From: Rhodobacter viridis
GTDB taxonomy: Bacteria; Pseudomonadota; Alphaproteobacteria; Rhodobacterales; Rhodobacteraceae
DNA length: 64,000 nt
Assembly (NCBI RefSeq): GCF_003217355.1
Contig: NZ_QJTK01000013.1
Span: 28,954 to 92,953 of the forward strand
Direction of reading: 5' to 3'
Shown: positions 1 to 8,978 of the stretch, one piece after another
How the letters are laid out: each line of letters starts with the position of its first letter
Position numbering within the stretch: position 1 is the first letter of the stretch
The notes under the pieces: generated by a model
Told to the model about the DNA's origin: nothing
What the model saw: only the letters and a program-made list of their open reading frames with translations
The model's database searches: none
Program-made: the position numbers and the translations under genes

Positions 1-2
1 AT

Positions 3-128
3 ATCTTCGGCATGATCCGGCGCGGCGTGAAGCCCGAGATCAATGCCATTGCCACCCTTATCATCCTTGCCTCCATGCTGGTCGCGGCCCTCGGGCTGTG
101 GCTGCGCGCGCGGCAAGATCGGAGCTGA
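3..128 (+). CDS. ABC transporter permease, C-terminal fragment (PotC/PotI type)
   Basis: Only the last 41 codons lie in the window. They read IFGMIRRGVKPEINAIATL followed by a hydrophobic helix, then WLRARQDRS and a TGA stop. The phrase 'VKPEINAIATLI' before a last membrane helix is typical of the second permease of spermidine/putrescine-type ABC importers. The downstream peptidase starts 3 bp after the stop, so both are likely cotranscribed. This suggests that a polyamine or amine importer lies just upstream of the window. The substrate is inferred only from family resemblance. Confidence 0.7.
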   Translation: MFGMIRRGVKPEINAIATLIILASMLVAALGLWLRARQDRS

Positions 129-131
129 CCC

Positions 132-1190
132 ATGACCAAATCCCGCGCCCGCGATCTGGGCCTGCCCTTTCCGGGCACCCCCGGCCCCTGCAATGCGATC
201 ACCGATGTTCCCGGCGTCGAGGTCGGCTTTTGCACCCTCACCGACCCGGCGCAAAAGCTGCGCACCGGCGTCACCGCAATCTTGCCGCGCGGGCGGGCGC
301 CCGAGCCGGTGCCGGTCATGGCCGGGCATTACGCGCTGAACGGCAATGGCGAGATGACCGGCACGCATTGGATCGACGATGCGGGCTATTTCCTTGGCCC
401 GGTCCTGATCACCAACACCCATGCGGTCGGCGCCTGCCATACCGCCGCGGTGCAATGGATGATCGACATGTATCCGGCGCATTTCCGCGCCCATGCCTGG
501 GCGATGCCGGTGGTGGCCGAGACCTATGACGGCGTGCTGAACGACATCACCCGGCTTGCCGTCACGCCCGATCACGCCCGCGCGGCCCTCGATGCCGCCG
601 CCCCCGGCCCGGTGACCGAAGGCTCGAGTGGTGGCGGCAACGGCATGATCGCCTACGAGTTCAAGGGCGGCACCGGCACCGCCTCGCGCCGGGTCTCGGT
701 GGGCGGCGACTGGACGGTGGCGGCGCTCGTGCAGGCGAATTTCGGCCTCCGGCCCTGGCTTTCCGTATTGGGCAAGCCGGTCGGGCAGATGATGACCGAG
801 GACCGGCTGATCGAGACCGAGACCGGCTCGATCATCGTCGTCCTTGCCACCGATGCGCCGCTCTCCGCGCTGTCGCTGCGCGCGCTGGCCAAACGCGCGG
901 CGCTTGGAATCGGCCGCTCCGGCACGGTCGGCGGCAACAGCTCTGGCGATATTTTCCTTGCGTTTTCAACGGCCAATCCGCAGCCGATGGCGGCGCGGGC
1001 GGAAAAGCTGCGGACCGTGACCGAACTCAACCCGGAACATCTCGACCCGATCTATCAGGCCGCGGTCGAGGCGGTGGACGAGGCGGTGATCAACGCGCTT
1101 GTCGCGGGCGAGGATGTGGCCACGGTGAACCCGCCCGGGCGGGTTTGCCGCGCCATCGACCGCGAGGCGCTGCGCCAGCTTTTCGGCTGA
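132..1190 (+). CDS. P1 family peptidase (DmpA/L-aminopeptidase D-esterase type)
   Basis: This is a 352-residue protein of the DmpA/peptidase S58 family. These Ntn-type enzymes cut themselves before a serine or threonine to form two chains, and they release N-terminal residues from amides or peptides. The N-terminus carries the family phrase NAITDVPGVEVGF. The presumed self-cleavage site is GGNSSGD at residues 267-273, where Ser270 or Ser271 would become the nucleophile, followed by IFLAFSTAN. The gene starts 3 bp after an ABC permease stop, so it is translationally linked to a transporter. A role in breaking down an imported amide or peptide-like amine is inference. Confidence 0.85.
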   Translation: MTKSRARDLGLPFPGTPGPCNAITDVPGVEVGFCTLTDPAQKLRTGVTAILPRGRAPEPVPVMAGHYALNGNGEMTGTHWIDDAGYFLGPVLITNTHAVGACHTAAVQWMIDMYPAHFRAHAWAMPVVAETYDGVLNDITRLAVTPDHARAALDAAAPGPVTEGSSGGGNGMIAYEFKGGTGTASRRVSVGGDWTVAALVQANFGLRPWLSVLGKPVGQMMTEDRLIETETGSIIVVLATDAPLSALSLRALAKRAALGIGRSGTVGGNSSGDIFLAFSTANPQPMAARAEKLRTVTELNPEHLDPIYQAAVEAVDEAVINALVAGEDVATVNPPGRVCRAIDREALRQLFG

Positions 1191-1205
1191 GCGCAGCGGG
1201 CGCGC

Positions 1206-2774
1206 TCAATACCACATGTCGGGCATGCCCCCCTTGCGCCGCGCAATGAAGTCGCGCAGCGCCGCATCGATGCCCGCATCAAGCGGCGGCGCCTGATATT
1301 CGGCCAGACGCTTCTTCCAGAGCCGGTTGGCGCGGGTGGCGGCATCGGTCGAGCCCTCGGATTGCCATTTCTCGAAGGGCTCGTTGTCGGCCAGATCGCT
1401 TTCCCAGAACGCGCCTTCGTAATGGGCGAGCGTATGGGCACAGCCGAAGAAATGCCCGCCCGGACCGACCTCGGCAAAGGCGGGCAGCGCCAGCTGATCG
1501 TCGTCGACCTGCACGCCCTTGAGATAGCTGTGCAGCGCCCCGCACAGATCGGCATCCATCATGAATTTCTCGTAGGACATCGACAGAAGCCCGTCGAGGA
1601 AACCCGCCGAATGCAGCACGAAATTCGCGCCGCATTGCACCGCGGCGAGCATCGACATCACGCCCTCGGTCATCGCCTGCGCATCGGGCAGTTTCGAGGT
1701 GGTGAAGTTGCCCGAACAGCGCAGGGGCAGATTGAGCCTGCGCGCAAGCTGTCCGATCACCAGTGACCCCACCGCCGGTTCCGGCGTGCCGAAGGTCGGG
1801 CTGCCCGAGCGCAGGTTCATCGACGACAGGAAATTGCCGAAGACCACCGGCGCGCCGGGGCGTTCGAGCTGCGTCAGCGCGCAGCCCGCCATCGTCTCCG
1901 CGACCGCCTGCGCAATCGCCCCGGCCGAGGTGACCGGCCCCATCGCCCCGCCCAGGATGAAGGGCACCAGAACGCAGCCCTGCCCGGCGCGGGCGTAAGC
2001 GCGCATCCCCCGCGTCACCGCACCGTCCCAGACCAGCGGCGAATTGACGTTGAAGTTGCCCATGATGACACAGTTTTGCGCCACGAAATCGGCGCCAAAG
2101 ACGAGGCGCGACATCTCGATGCTGTCTTCGACCCGCTCGGGCGCCGTGACCGACCCAAGAAAGGCGCGGTCGGAATAGCGCAGATGGGCATAGACCATGT
2201 CCATGTGGCGCTTGTTCACCGCAACATCGGTCGGCTCGCAGATCGTGCCGCCGGAATGGTGAAACCACGGCGAGGATTGCGCCAGCTTGATGAAATTCTC
2301 GAAATCCTCGAGCGTGCCGAAGCGGCGGCCGCGGTCGAGATCCATCACGAAGGGCGAACCGTAAGAGGGCGCGAAGACGATATTCTTGCCGCCGATGCGG
2401 ACGTTGTTCGCGGGGTTGCGGGCGTGCTGGGTGAACTCCGCCGGCGCGGTCTTCAGGATCTCGCGCAGCATCCCCGGGGGGAACCGCACCCGCTCGCCCA
2501 TGATCTCGGCCCCGGCCTTGCGGAACAGCGCCAGCGTCTCGGCATCGTCGCGGAACTCGATCCCGGTTTCGGCCAGAAGCCGGTCGATCGCGGTCTCGAT
2601 CTTGATCAGGTTTTCCTCGCCCATCACGTCATAGGTAGGGATGCCGCGCACGATATAGGCGCAGCCAAGATCGGTGCGGGGGGCAGCGCGTTCGGCGGCC
2701 CGGCTGGCGCGACCGGCGCGTTTGCGGGATTCGGCAGCGGGTTGCGGGGCGGCAAGAGTGGTGGGGGCGTCCAT
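1206..2774 (-). CDS. Trimethylamine methyltransferase (MttB) family protein 1, non-pyrrolysine
   Basis: This 522-residue protein belongs to the MttB superfamily, whose members remove a methyl group from quaternary or tertiary amines and pass it to a corrinoid protein. It aligns along its length with the second copy at 5995-7548; both share the stretches around NPLVWD-like and HSAG motifs and the C-terminal DAGIDAALRDFIARR. No in-frame TAG is present, so it is a non-pyrrolysine member like glycine-betaine, carnitine or proline-betaine methyltransferases. The N-terminal 35 residues are a low-complexity Ala/Arg extension. It converges with the upstream peptidase and is followed on the other side by a LysR gene on the same strand. 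No corrinoid protein gene is seen in the window, so the methyl acceptor is unknown. Confidence 0.85.
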   Translation of the reverse strand: MDAPTTLAAPQPAAESRKRAGRASRAAERAAPRTDLGCAYIVRGIPTYDVMGEENLIKIETAIDRLLAETGIEFRDDAETLALFRKAGAEIMGERVRFPPGMLREILKTAPAEFTQHARNPANNVRIGGKNIVFAPSYGSPFVMDLDRGRRFGTLEDFENFIKLAQSSPWFHHSGGTICEPTDVAVNKRHMDMVYAHLRYSDRAFLGSVTAPERVEDSIEMSRLVFGADFVAQNCVIMGNFNVNSPLVWDGAVTRGMRAYARAGQGCVLVPFILGGAMGPVTSAGAIAQAVAETMAGCALTQLERPGAPVVFGNFLSSMNLRSGSPTFGTPEPAVGSLVIGQLARRLNLPLRCSGNFTTSKLPDAQAMTEGVMSMLAAVQCGANFVLHSAGFLDGLLSMSYEKFMMDADLCGALHSYLKGVQVDDDQLALPAFAEVGPGGHFFGCAHTLAHYEGAFWESDLADNEPFEKWQSEGSTDAATRANRLWKKRLAEYQAPPLDAGIDAALRDFIARRKGGMPDMWY

Positions 2775-2852
2775 CGGGCTCTCCTCGTGGCTTTCGATCA
2801 GACTAGCCCCGCCCCCGCCGCTTGTGGCGTGCAGTAATTTTCCCGAAATCCA

Positions 2853-3785
2853 TCAGCTTTCGTTATGCGTATCGGCAAAGCAGGCGGCGATCCAATCGAT
2901 GAAGCCGCGCGCCTCGGGGCCGGGATCGGCACCGGTCGGCACCAGCAGGTGATAGGATTCGGGCGGGCAGAGCCCCGCCGTGCCCAGCCGCACCAGCCGT
3001 CCCTCGGCCAGCGCGCCACCCAAGAGCATCTGCCAGCCAAGCGCCACCCCCTCGCCCGCGATCGCCGCCTCGATCGCGTCAGCGTAATGGGTGAAGCGCA
3101 GCCGCGACAGATCCGAGGCGCGGCCAAGCTCCGGCCCAAGCCCGGCGCCGCGCGCGAACCCCCGCCACGACAGCCACGAGGGCGTGATCATGTCGGCCGC
3201 AATCACCGGCAGCGTGGCCGGATCGACGGTCTCGGCCCGCGCCCCGAAGCGGTCGAGAAGCTTCGGGCTGGCCACCGGAAAGACCGCATCGCGGCAGCTG
3301 GCCAGACTGACGCCATCGGCAAAGGGCGCGATGCCATAGCGGATCGCAACATCCAGCCGGTCGCGGCGCAGATCGCTTGGCGCATCCTCGGCCACCAGTT
3401 TCAGCTTCACCTCGGGGTAAAGCGCCCGAAACGCGGCCAGCCGCGGCATCAGCCAGAAATGGCTGAAGGCAAGGCTGGTGCCGATGGTCAGGCTGTGCGG
3501 CGCGGCCGTTTCGCGGATCGCCTCGATCGCATCGGCCATCCGCCCGAAAGCCCCGGTCACCGCCCCTGCGAGCGCCACCCCAGCCGGGGTCAGGACGACG
3601 CGCCGATGCGCGCGCAGAAAGAGCGCGCAGTGCAGATCGGTCTCCAAAAGCTTGATCTGGCGGCTGACGGCGGCCTGCGTCACCCCCAGTTCCGTCGCGG
3701 CCAGCGTGAAGCTTTCCAGCCGTGCCGCCGCCTCGAAGGTCGCCAAAGCGCCGAGCGACGGCACCGCGCGCCGCAGATTTGCCAT
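2853..3785 (-). CDS. LysR-family transcriptional regulator
   Basis: This is a 310-residue LysR regulator. The N-terminal winged HTH reads ATFEAAARLESFTLAATELG then VTQAAVSRQIKLLE, followed by a periplasmic-binding-like co-inducer domain. The start ATG at 3785 is chosen because the alignment to LysR proteins begins at MANLRRAVPSL and a purine-rich GGGAGAGGGGA sits right before it. A longer upstream reading is unlikely. It is divergent from the FMN oxidoreductase at 3886, leaving about 100 bp that probably holds the shared operator. It resembles GcvA-type regulators of amino-acid genes. The inducer is not evident. Confidence 0.9.
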   Translation of the reverse strand: MANLRRAVPSLGALATFEAAARLESFTLAATELGVTQAAVSRQIKLLETDLHCALFLRAHRRVVLTPAGVALAGAVTGAFGRMADAIEAIRETAAPHSLTIGTSLAFSHFWLMPRLAAFRALYPEVKLKLVAEDAPSDLRRDRLDVAIRYGIAPFADGVSLASCRDAVFPVASPKLLDRFGARAETVDPATLPVIAADMITPSWLSWRGFARGAGLGPELGRASDLSRLRFTHYADAIEAAIAGEGVALGWQMLLGGALAEGRLVRLGTAGLCPPESYHLLVPTGADPGPEARGFIDWIAACFADTHNES

Positions 3786-3885
3786 TCCCCTCTCCCAACC
3801 ATGACATAAGGTTATCCATAGCTGATTTTTTCGAACGTTGTGAAAATTCCGCCCCCCGGCAAGACTTTGCCAAAAGGGAGATCCC

Positions 3886-5862
3886 ATGACGCACCATCGC
3901 CACCTGCTTTCCCCCCTCGATCTGCGCGGCCAACGCTTACGCAACCGCATCGTCTTTGGCGCGCATACGAACAACATGGCCGAAAACGGCCTGCCGGGCG
4001 CGCGGACCGGCGCCTATCTGCTGGAGCGTGCCTTGGGCGGCGCGGCCATGATCGTGGCCGAGCCGATGCCGGTGCACCGCACCGCCGTGCTGACCCGGGG
4101 CAACTACCGGCACGACAGCGACGCGGTGATCGCCCCCTTCCGCGCCATCACAGAACCCGTGCGCGATGCGGGCGCGGTGATCTTGCAGCAGCTTTACCAC
4201 ACCGGCGCGCATGGCGATTCCGACCTGTCCTTCGCACCGCATTGGTCACCCTCGGGCCATGCCTCCTATCACGACAGCGACGGCTCGCACCGGATGACCG
4301 AGGCCGAGATCGAGGAGATCATCGAGGGGCATGTCCGCGCCGCCCTGCGCTGTCAGCAGGCGGGGTTTCAGGGCGTCGAGGTCTGGGCGGCCTATCACTC
4401 GTTGCTCGATCAGTTCTGGACGCCGTGGTCGAACACCCGCGACGACCGCTGGGGCGGCAGTCTGGAAAACCGCACCCGGCTGTCGCGCACGATCATCGAG
4501 CGGATCCGCCGCGCCTGTGGCGAGGATTTCCTCATCGGCCTTGCCGTCTCCACCTCGGATGCGCAGACGGTGACGCTGTCGGTCGAAAGCCTGCTCGAAA
4601 TCACCGCGCTGCATGATGCGAGTGGCCACGTCGATTACATCACCTGCGGGCACGGCGGGTATCTGGATTTCGAGCGGCTGATGCCGACCTTTCTTTACGG
4701 CGAAAAGCTGACCGCCCCGGTGACCGAGCAGATGAAGGCGGTGGTCAAGCACGCGAAGATCATCTCCGAAGCCCATGTTCGCACGCCGGAAAATGCCGAG
4801 GCGGTGATCGCCGCGGGTCAGGCGGATCTGGTCTCGATCGTGCGCGGGCAGATCGCCGATCCGCATCTGGCGCGCAAGGTGGCCGAGGGCCGGGCCGAGG
4901 ATGTGCGCGGCTGCATTTCCTGCAATCAGATGTGCTGGGGGCGGCGCTCGCGCGATTACTGGATTTCCTGCCTGATCAATCCCTCCGCCGGGCGGGAGTT
5001 CGAGTGGGGCGGCGATCGCTTCACACCGGCCGAGATGCCGCAAGATGTGCTCGTCGTCGGCGCCGGTCCTGCGGGGCTTGAAGCCGCGCGGGTGGCGGCC
5101 GAGCGCGGCCACCGGGTCGAGATCGTCGAGGCCGGGTCGCAGATCGGCGGGCAGTTTCGGCTGGCCGGGATGCAGCCGCGCCGGGGCCAGATCCTAGAGC
5201 TGTTCGACTGGTATGAACGGCAATTCACGCGGCTGGGCGTGACGCTGCGGCTGAACACCTTCCTCGAGGCGGATGAGATCGCAGCCCATCCGGCGCCGGT
5301 GGTGGTGCTGGCCACCGGCTCGCTGCCCGATCCGGAGGCGGGCCAACGCTGGCTGCCTGCCGAACCGGAACTGCCGGGTCTGGCGCGCGGCAATGTCTGG
5401 TCGGCCGAGGAGGCGATGCGACGCGAGGCGCGGCTGGGTGAGACCGTGCTGCTCTATGACGAGGGCGGCAGCTGGCGCGGCGTCGGCACCGCCTGGACCT
5501 TGGCCGAGCGCGGGCATCGCGTCGTGCTGGCGACGCCCGATCCCTATGTCGGGCGCGAGATCACCCGCACCTCGGCCGATGGCCCGGCGCGGGCACGGCT
5601 GGCGAAACTCGGCGCGCGGATGATCCCCGAGCATGTGATCGCCGCCTGGCACGGCGACGGCGCGACCCTGCGCAGTCTGCTCACCGGGGCCGAGGACCGG
5701 ATCGAGGCCTCGGCTCTGGTGATGGCGACGACGAATATCGCCTTCGACCCCTGCCCCGAGACCTTGCCCGGCAAGGTTTTGCACCGCATCGGCGATTGCG
5801 CGACCCCGCGGCAGGCGCCCTTTGCCTTTCACGACGGCCGGGCCTGCGGGCGCGCGCTCTGA
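3886..5862 (+). CDS. FMN/4Fe-4S/FAD oxidoreductase of the trimethylamine dehydrogenase / N-methylproline demethylase type
   Basis: This 658-residue protein has the layout of trimethylamine dehydrogenase, dimethylamine dehydrogenase, 2,4-dienoyl-CoA reductase and N-methylproline demethylase. An N-terminal Old Yellow Enzyme TIM barrel (LSPLDLRGQRLRNRIV) is followed by a 4Fe-4S site, C-x2-C-x3-C-x11-C, in the stretch starting CISCNQMC near residue 345. After that comes an FAD/NAD domain with VLVVGAGPAGLEAARVA. The predicted reaction is oxidative removal of an N-methyl group. Its place beside two MttB homologues and a betaine importer supports a demethylase of a tertiary methylamine. It is divergent from the LysR gene and has a clear AAAGGGAGA ribosome site. 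The exact substrate is inferred. Confidence 0.88.
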   Translation: MTHHRHLLSPLDLRGQRLRNRIVFGAHTNNMAENGLPGARTGAYLLERALGGAAMIVAEPMPVHRTAVLTRGNYRHDSDAVIAPFRAITEPVRDAGAVILQQLYHTGAHGDSDLSFAPHWSPSGHASYHDSDGSHRMTEAEIEEIIEGHVRAALRCQQAGFQGVEVWAAYHSLLDQFWTPWSNTRDDRWGGSLENRTRLSRTIIERIRRACGEDFLIGLAVSTSDAQTVTLSVESLLEITALHDASGHVDYITCGHGGYLDFERLMPTFLYGEKLTAPVTEQMKAVVKHAKIISEAHVRTPENAEAVIAAGQADLVSIVRGQIADPHLARKVAEGRAEDVRGCISCNQMCWGRRSRDYWISCLINPSAGREFEWGGDRFTPAEMPQDVLVVGAGPAGLEAARVAAERGHRVEIVEAGSQIGGQFRLAGMQPRRGQILELFDWYERQFTRLGVTLRLNTFLEADEIAAHPAPVVVLATGSLPDPEAGQRWLPAEPELPGLARGNVWSAEEAMRREARLGETVLLYDEGGSWRGVGTAWTLAERGHRVVLATPDPYVGREITRTSADGPARARLAKLGARMIPEHVIAAWHGDGATLRSLLTGAEDRIEASALVMATTNIAFDPCPETLPGKVLHRIGDCATPRQAPFAFHDGRACGRAL

Positions 5863-5903
5863 ACGCGCGGCGGGCAGGTCGTTTTCCGCCCCCTGCCCGC
5901 CGC

Positions 5904-5944
5904 ATGTCGCTTTTTCGCGTGATCGCTTCGCGGAATCGACTGTG
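5904..5944 (+). promoter_or_regulatory. Bipartite operator-like site upstream of mttB2
   Basis: ATGTCGC at 5904-5910, then 11 bases, then a 23-base block at 5922-5944 beginning ATCGCTTCG and ending CGACTGTG. The same arrangement with the same spacing occurs at 16352-16392 before the HpbD-like gene (19 of 23 bases identical in the block). It lies 50 bp upstream of the mttB2 start. The GATase1-AraC regulator encoded at 15389 is the obvious candidate binder. That assignment is inference. Confidence 0.6.
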
Positions 5945-5994
5945 GAAACGCGGCTTTCACGGCCTGATGGAGCGGCACAACAGGAGGGCAGAGC

Positions 5995-7548
5995 ATGGGA
6001 GAACTTCCGATCAGACAGGGTCGCGCCGGGGGCCGGGGCGCCAGACGCGCGCTGCGCGAGGCGCCGGATTTTGCCATGCTGCCCGCGCTGCATCGCGGCC
6101 TGCCGACCTGCGAGATCATGGATCCCGAACATGTCGCCCGCATCGATGCCGCCTCGATGGCGATCCTCGAAGACGTGGGCGTGATCTTCCGCGATCCGAT
6201 CGCGCTCGCCGACTGGAAGCGCGTCGGCGCCGATGTCCGCGGCGAGCGGGTGCATCTGGACCGCGCGCTGGTGCGGCAACTGATTTCCACCATTCCGTCA
6301 AGCTGGACCTATCGCGCCCGCAACCCGGAAAAGAGCCTGCCCTTTGGCGGCAAGAACGCGATCTTCGTGCCGATGACCGGGGCGCCGTTCCTGCGCGATC
6401 TGGACGACGTGCGGCGCTGGCCGACGCTGAACGATCTCGCGATGTTCCACAAGCTCGCGCACATGTCGCCCGCGCTGCATTCAACGGCGCATCATATTGT
6501 GGAACCGATGGACAAGGTGGTGGCGCATCGCCATCTGCACATCACCTATTCCTCGATGAAACATTCGGACAAGACCTTCATGGGCATGACCACCTCGGGC
6601 AAGAACGCCGAGGATGTGATGACCATGTGCGAAATCCTGTTCGGCCGCGACGTGATGGAAACCACCCCCGTCACCACCGGCAACTGCAACGGCAACTCGC
6701 CGCTTGTCTGGGACGAAACCATGCTCTCGGCAATGCGGGCGTTCTGTTCCCGCAATCAGCCGGTGCTGTGCTCGCCCTTCGTGCTGGGTGGGGCGAACAC
6801 CCCCGCCTCGGTCGCCCCGGCCGTGGCGCAGCTGAACGCCGAGGCGCTGTCGGCGCTGGCTTACACGCAGGTGATCCGCAAGGGCTGCCCGGCGATCTAC
6901 GGCCATTACCTCTCGACCGTCTCGATGAAATCGGGCGCGCCGATGGCGGGAACGCCGGAAATCAGCCTGATGAACTTCATGATCGGGCAGATGGCGCGGT
7001 TTTACAACGTGCCGTGGCGGACCTCGAACCTGCTGGGCGGGGCGAAGACCTTCGACGCGCAGGCGGGTTATGAAAGCGCCATGACGATGAATGCGGTCCT
7101 GCATGCAGGCGCCAATTATATCTGGCATTCGGCGGGCTGGAACGAGGCGGGGATGCATTGCTCGGTCGCCAAGTTCGTCGTCGATGCCGAGATGTGCGCG
7201 ATGGGCTATCGCATGGCCGAAGGCCCGCGCTGGGACGATTTCGACGTGGCGATGCAGGCGGTGCGCGATGTCGGCCCGGGCGGTCACTATCTGGGCCACC
7301 CGCATACGCTGGAAAACTTCGAGCGCGCCTTCTTCATGCCGAAGATGTTCGACAACAACTCGATCGAGCAATGGCAGGCCGAGGGCTCGGTGGAAATCAC
7401 CGCCCGGGCGCTGGAGCACGCGAAGAAGCTGCTGGGCGACTACGAGGAACCGCGGCTTGACGCCGGGATCGACGAGGCCCTGCGCGACTTCATCGCCCGG
7501 CGCGAACGGGAAATCCCGGCCGTCGACGCGCTCAACACCGAGCACTGA
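5995..7548 (+). CDS. Trimethylamine methyltransferase (MttB) family protein 2, non-pyrrolysine
   Basis: This 517-residue protein is the second MttB-superfamily member in the cluster, with an AGGAGGG ribosome site ahead of ATG 5995. Family stretches include EDVGVIFRDP, GNCNGNSPLVWDETM, IWHSAGWNE, DVGPGGHYLGHPHT and DAGIDEALRDFIARR. No in-frame amber codon occurs, so it is not a pyrrolysine enzyme. Predicted activity is methyl transfer from a quaternary amine. The first copy at 1206-2774 has matching landmarks but is clearly diverged, so the two may act on different N-methyl compounds or successive methyl groups. A bipartite operator-like site lies upstream and a strong hairpin terminator follows. 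A corrinoid partner and reactivase are absent from the window. Confidence 0.88.
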   Translation: MGELPIRQGRAGGRGARRALREAPDFAMLPALHRGLPTCEIMDPEHVARIDAASMAILEDVGVIFRDPIALADWKRVGADVRGERVHLDRALVRQLISTIPSSWTYRARNPEKSLPFGGKNAIFVPMTGAPFLRDLDDVRRWPTLNDLAMFHKLAHMSPALHSTAHHIVEPMDKVVAHRHLHITYSSMKHSDKTFMGMTTSGKNAEDVMTMCEILFGRDVMETTPVTTGNCNGNSPLVWDETMLSAMRAFCSRNQPVLCSPFVLGGANTPASVAPAVAQLNAEALSALAYTQVIRKGCPAIYGHYLSTVSMKSGAPMAGTPEISLMNFMIGQMARFYNVPWRTSNLLGGAKTFDAQAGYESAMTMNAVLHAGANYIWHSAGWNEAGMHCSVAKFVVDAEMCAMGYRMAEGPRWDDFDVAMQAVRDVGPGGHYLGHPHTLENFERAFFMPKMFDNNSIEQWQAEGSVEITARALEHAKKLLGDYEEPRLDAGIDEALRDFIARREREIPAVDALNTEH

Positions 7549-7560
7549 CACTCCCCGACT

Positions 7561-7623
7561 GGCCGCCCCTCGGGGCGGCCCTTTCTGTGACGCAAAAGGG
7601 GCGGCCCGCAAGCCGCCCCTTTT
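7561..7623. terminator. Double hairpin terminator between convergent genes
   Basis: Two strong stems sit between the convergent mttB2 (ends 7548) and FAD oxidase (ends 7638) genes. The first is GGCCGCCCC/GGGGCGGCC at 7561-7580 followed by CTTTC. The second is AAAAGGGGCGGC/GCCGCCCCTTTT at 7594-7623, flanked by A and T runs on both sides, so it can stop transcription in both directions. Confidence 0.8.
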
Positions 7624-7637
7624 CGATGTCATGAGTC

Positions 7638-8978
7638 TTATTCCGCCGAGGCCCGGTATTCCTTCCAGCGCAGGAAGATATTCGCGCCAAGGGTCGAGAT
7701 CGGCGGCGGCAGCAGTTTCGTCGGCTCGGGTTCCGCACTGAAATGGCGGCTGATCGGACTTTCGACGCCGCAAGCCAGTTCTGCCGCGCCGATGCCGGTC
7801 AGCGTGCCCCGTGCCGTGCCAAGGCCGTTCTGCACGCAGGCGGCAAAAAGCCCGGTGTCGAGCTGTTTCATCACCGCGACGCCGTTGCGGCTCAGGCACA
7901 GATGCCCAGCCCAAGCGTATTCCATCTTCATCCCCGCAAGTTGCGGAAAGCGTTCCGCGAATTTGCGCGCATGGACGGCGGCGGTGCGCGCCATCGAGGC
8001 GGCTGACGCCTCCATCCCCGGCTCGAAACTGGCGCAGGTGCGGGTGATGATGCGGTTGCCGCCCTGCCCGGTGTCGATCCGCCGCATCGTCGTGCCCATC
8101 GGGTCCGAGGGCGTGATGCCCCAGCGGGGCGCGCCGCCCAGCGCGTTGAGCGCCTCGGGGCCAAGATCGGGCGTCATCGAGGCGTAAAGAAAGACATGCA
8201 TCAGCCGCCCGCGGGCAAAGCCGAAGCTTTCAAGCTGGCCGTTATTGGCCAGGATCACCCGCGCGGCGCTGACGGTTCCCTGCGGCGTCGTCACGGCCCA
8301 CGCGTCGCCCTGACGGTCGAGGCGGGTGACCGGGGTGGTTTCGGCAATCGTCACGCCATCGCGGCGCAGACCCTCGGCCAAAGCGCGAATGAAGCCCGCG
8401 GGTTGCAGCATCACCGTGCCCGGCGTGTAAAGCCCCGACAGATAATGCCGCGAGCCGGTCAGCGCGGTCATCGCCTGCGCATCGAGCCGTTCCGAAGGCT
8501 CACCGAGCTTCGTCAGATGCGCGGCGTAGCTTGTGTTCAGCGCATCCGCCGTGGCCGAGGCCGCGCCATTCACCTTGCCGCAGGGGTCGAAGTAATCGGC
8601 GGGAATGCCGTACTCCTCGACCGCCTTGCGGGCAAAGGCGATGGCCTGACGATTGAGCCCGATCATCAGCCGGTCATCGCCATGGCCGGAATAATCGTCC
8701 GAGGCCAGATCATGCGGCAGGTCGATCATGAAACCCGAATTGCGCCCCGAAGCGCCTTCGGCGATCCGCCCGGCTTCCAGCACGACGACCTTCGCCCGCG
8801 GGTCCAGCTCGCGCAGCCGACGGGCGGCGGCGAGGCCGGCAAATCCGGCCCCCACAATCGCATGATCCGCGGTCATGCCCCCTGCCAGCGGCCGGGGCGG
8901 CGCCTGACCGGGCAGGATCGCCGACCAGGCCGCCGGGCCGCGATGGCGCGGCGTTCGGACGGCGGAATAGGTGCTCAT
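7638..8978 (-). CDS. FAD-dependent amine/D-amino acid oxidoreductase (DAO family, PuuB-like)
   Basis: This is a 446-residue flavoprotein of the glycine/D-amino-acid oxidase (DAO) fold. The dinucleotide-binding motif HAIVGAGFAGLAAARRL lies near residues 39-55 after an unusual 35-residue leader, followed by VVVLEAGRIAEGASGRNSGF, which matches gamma-glutamylputrescine oxidase-type enzymes. It is the last gene of a four-gene operon (gntR, DHDPS-like, aldehyde dehydrogenase, this gene). Its ATG at 8978 overlaps the aldehyde dehydrogenase stop and follows GAGGAGG. In the hydroxyproline-betaine route the equivalent step is oxidation of cis-4-hydroxy-D-proline (HypO); in putrescine catabolism it is PuuB. 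The order of neighbours makes a secondary amine or D-amino acid substrate likely, but this is inference. Confidence 0.85.
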   Translation of the reverse strand: MSTYSAVRTPRHRGPAAWSAILPGQAPPRPLAGGMTADHAIVGAGFAGLAAARRLRELDPRAKVVVLEAGRIAEGASGRNSGFMIDLPHDLASDDYSGHGDDRLMIGLNRQAIAFARKAVEEYGIPADYFDPCGKVNGAASATADALNTSYAAHLTKLGEPSERLDAQAMTALTGSRHYLSGLYTPGTVMLQPAGFIRALAEGLRRDGVTIAETTPVTRLDRQGDAWAVTTPQGTVSAARVILANNGQLESFGFARGRLMHVFLYASMTPDLGPEALNALGGAPRWGITPSDPMGTTMRRIDTGQGGNRIITRTCASFEPGMEASAASMARTAAVHARKFAERFPQLAGMKMEYAWAGHLCLSRNGVAVMKQLDTGLFAACVQNGLGTARGTLTGIGAAELACGVESPISRHFSAEPEPTKLLPPPISTLGANIFLRWKEYRASAE

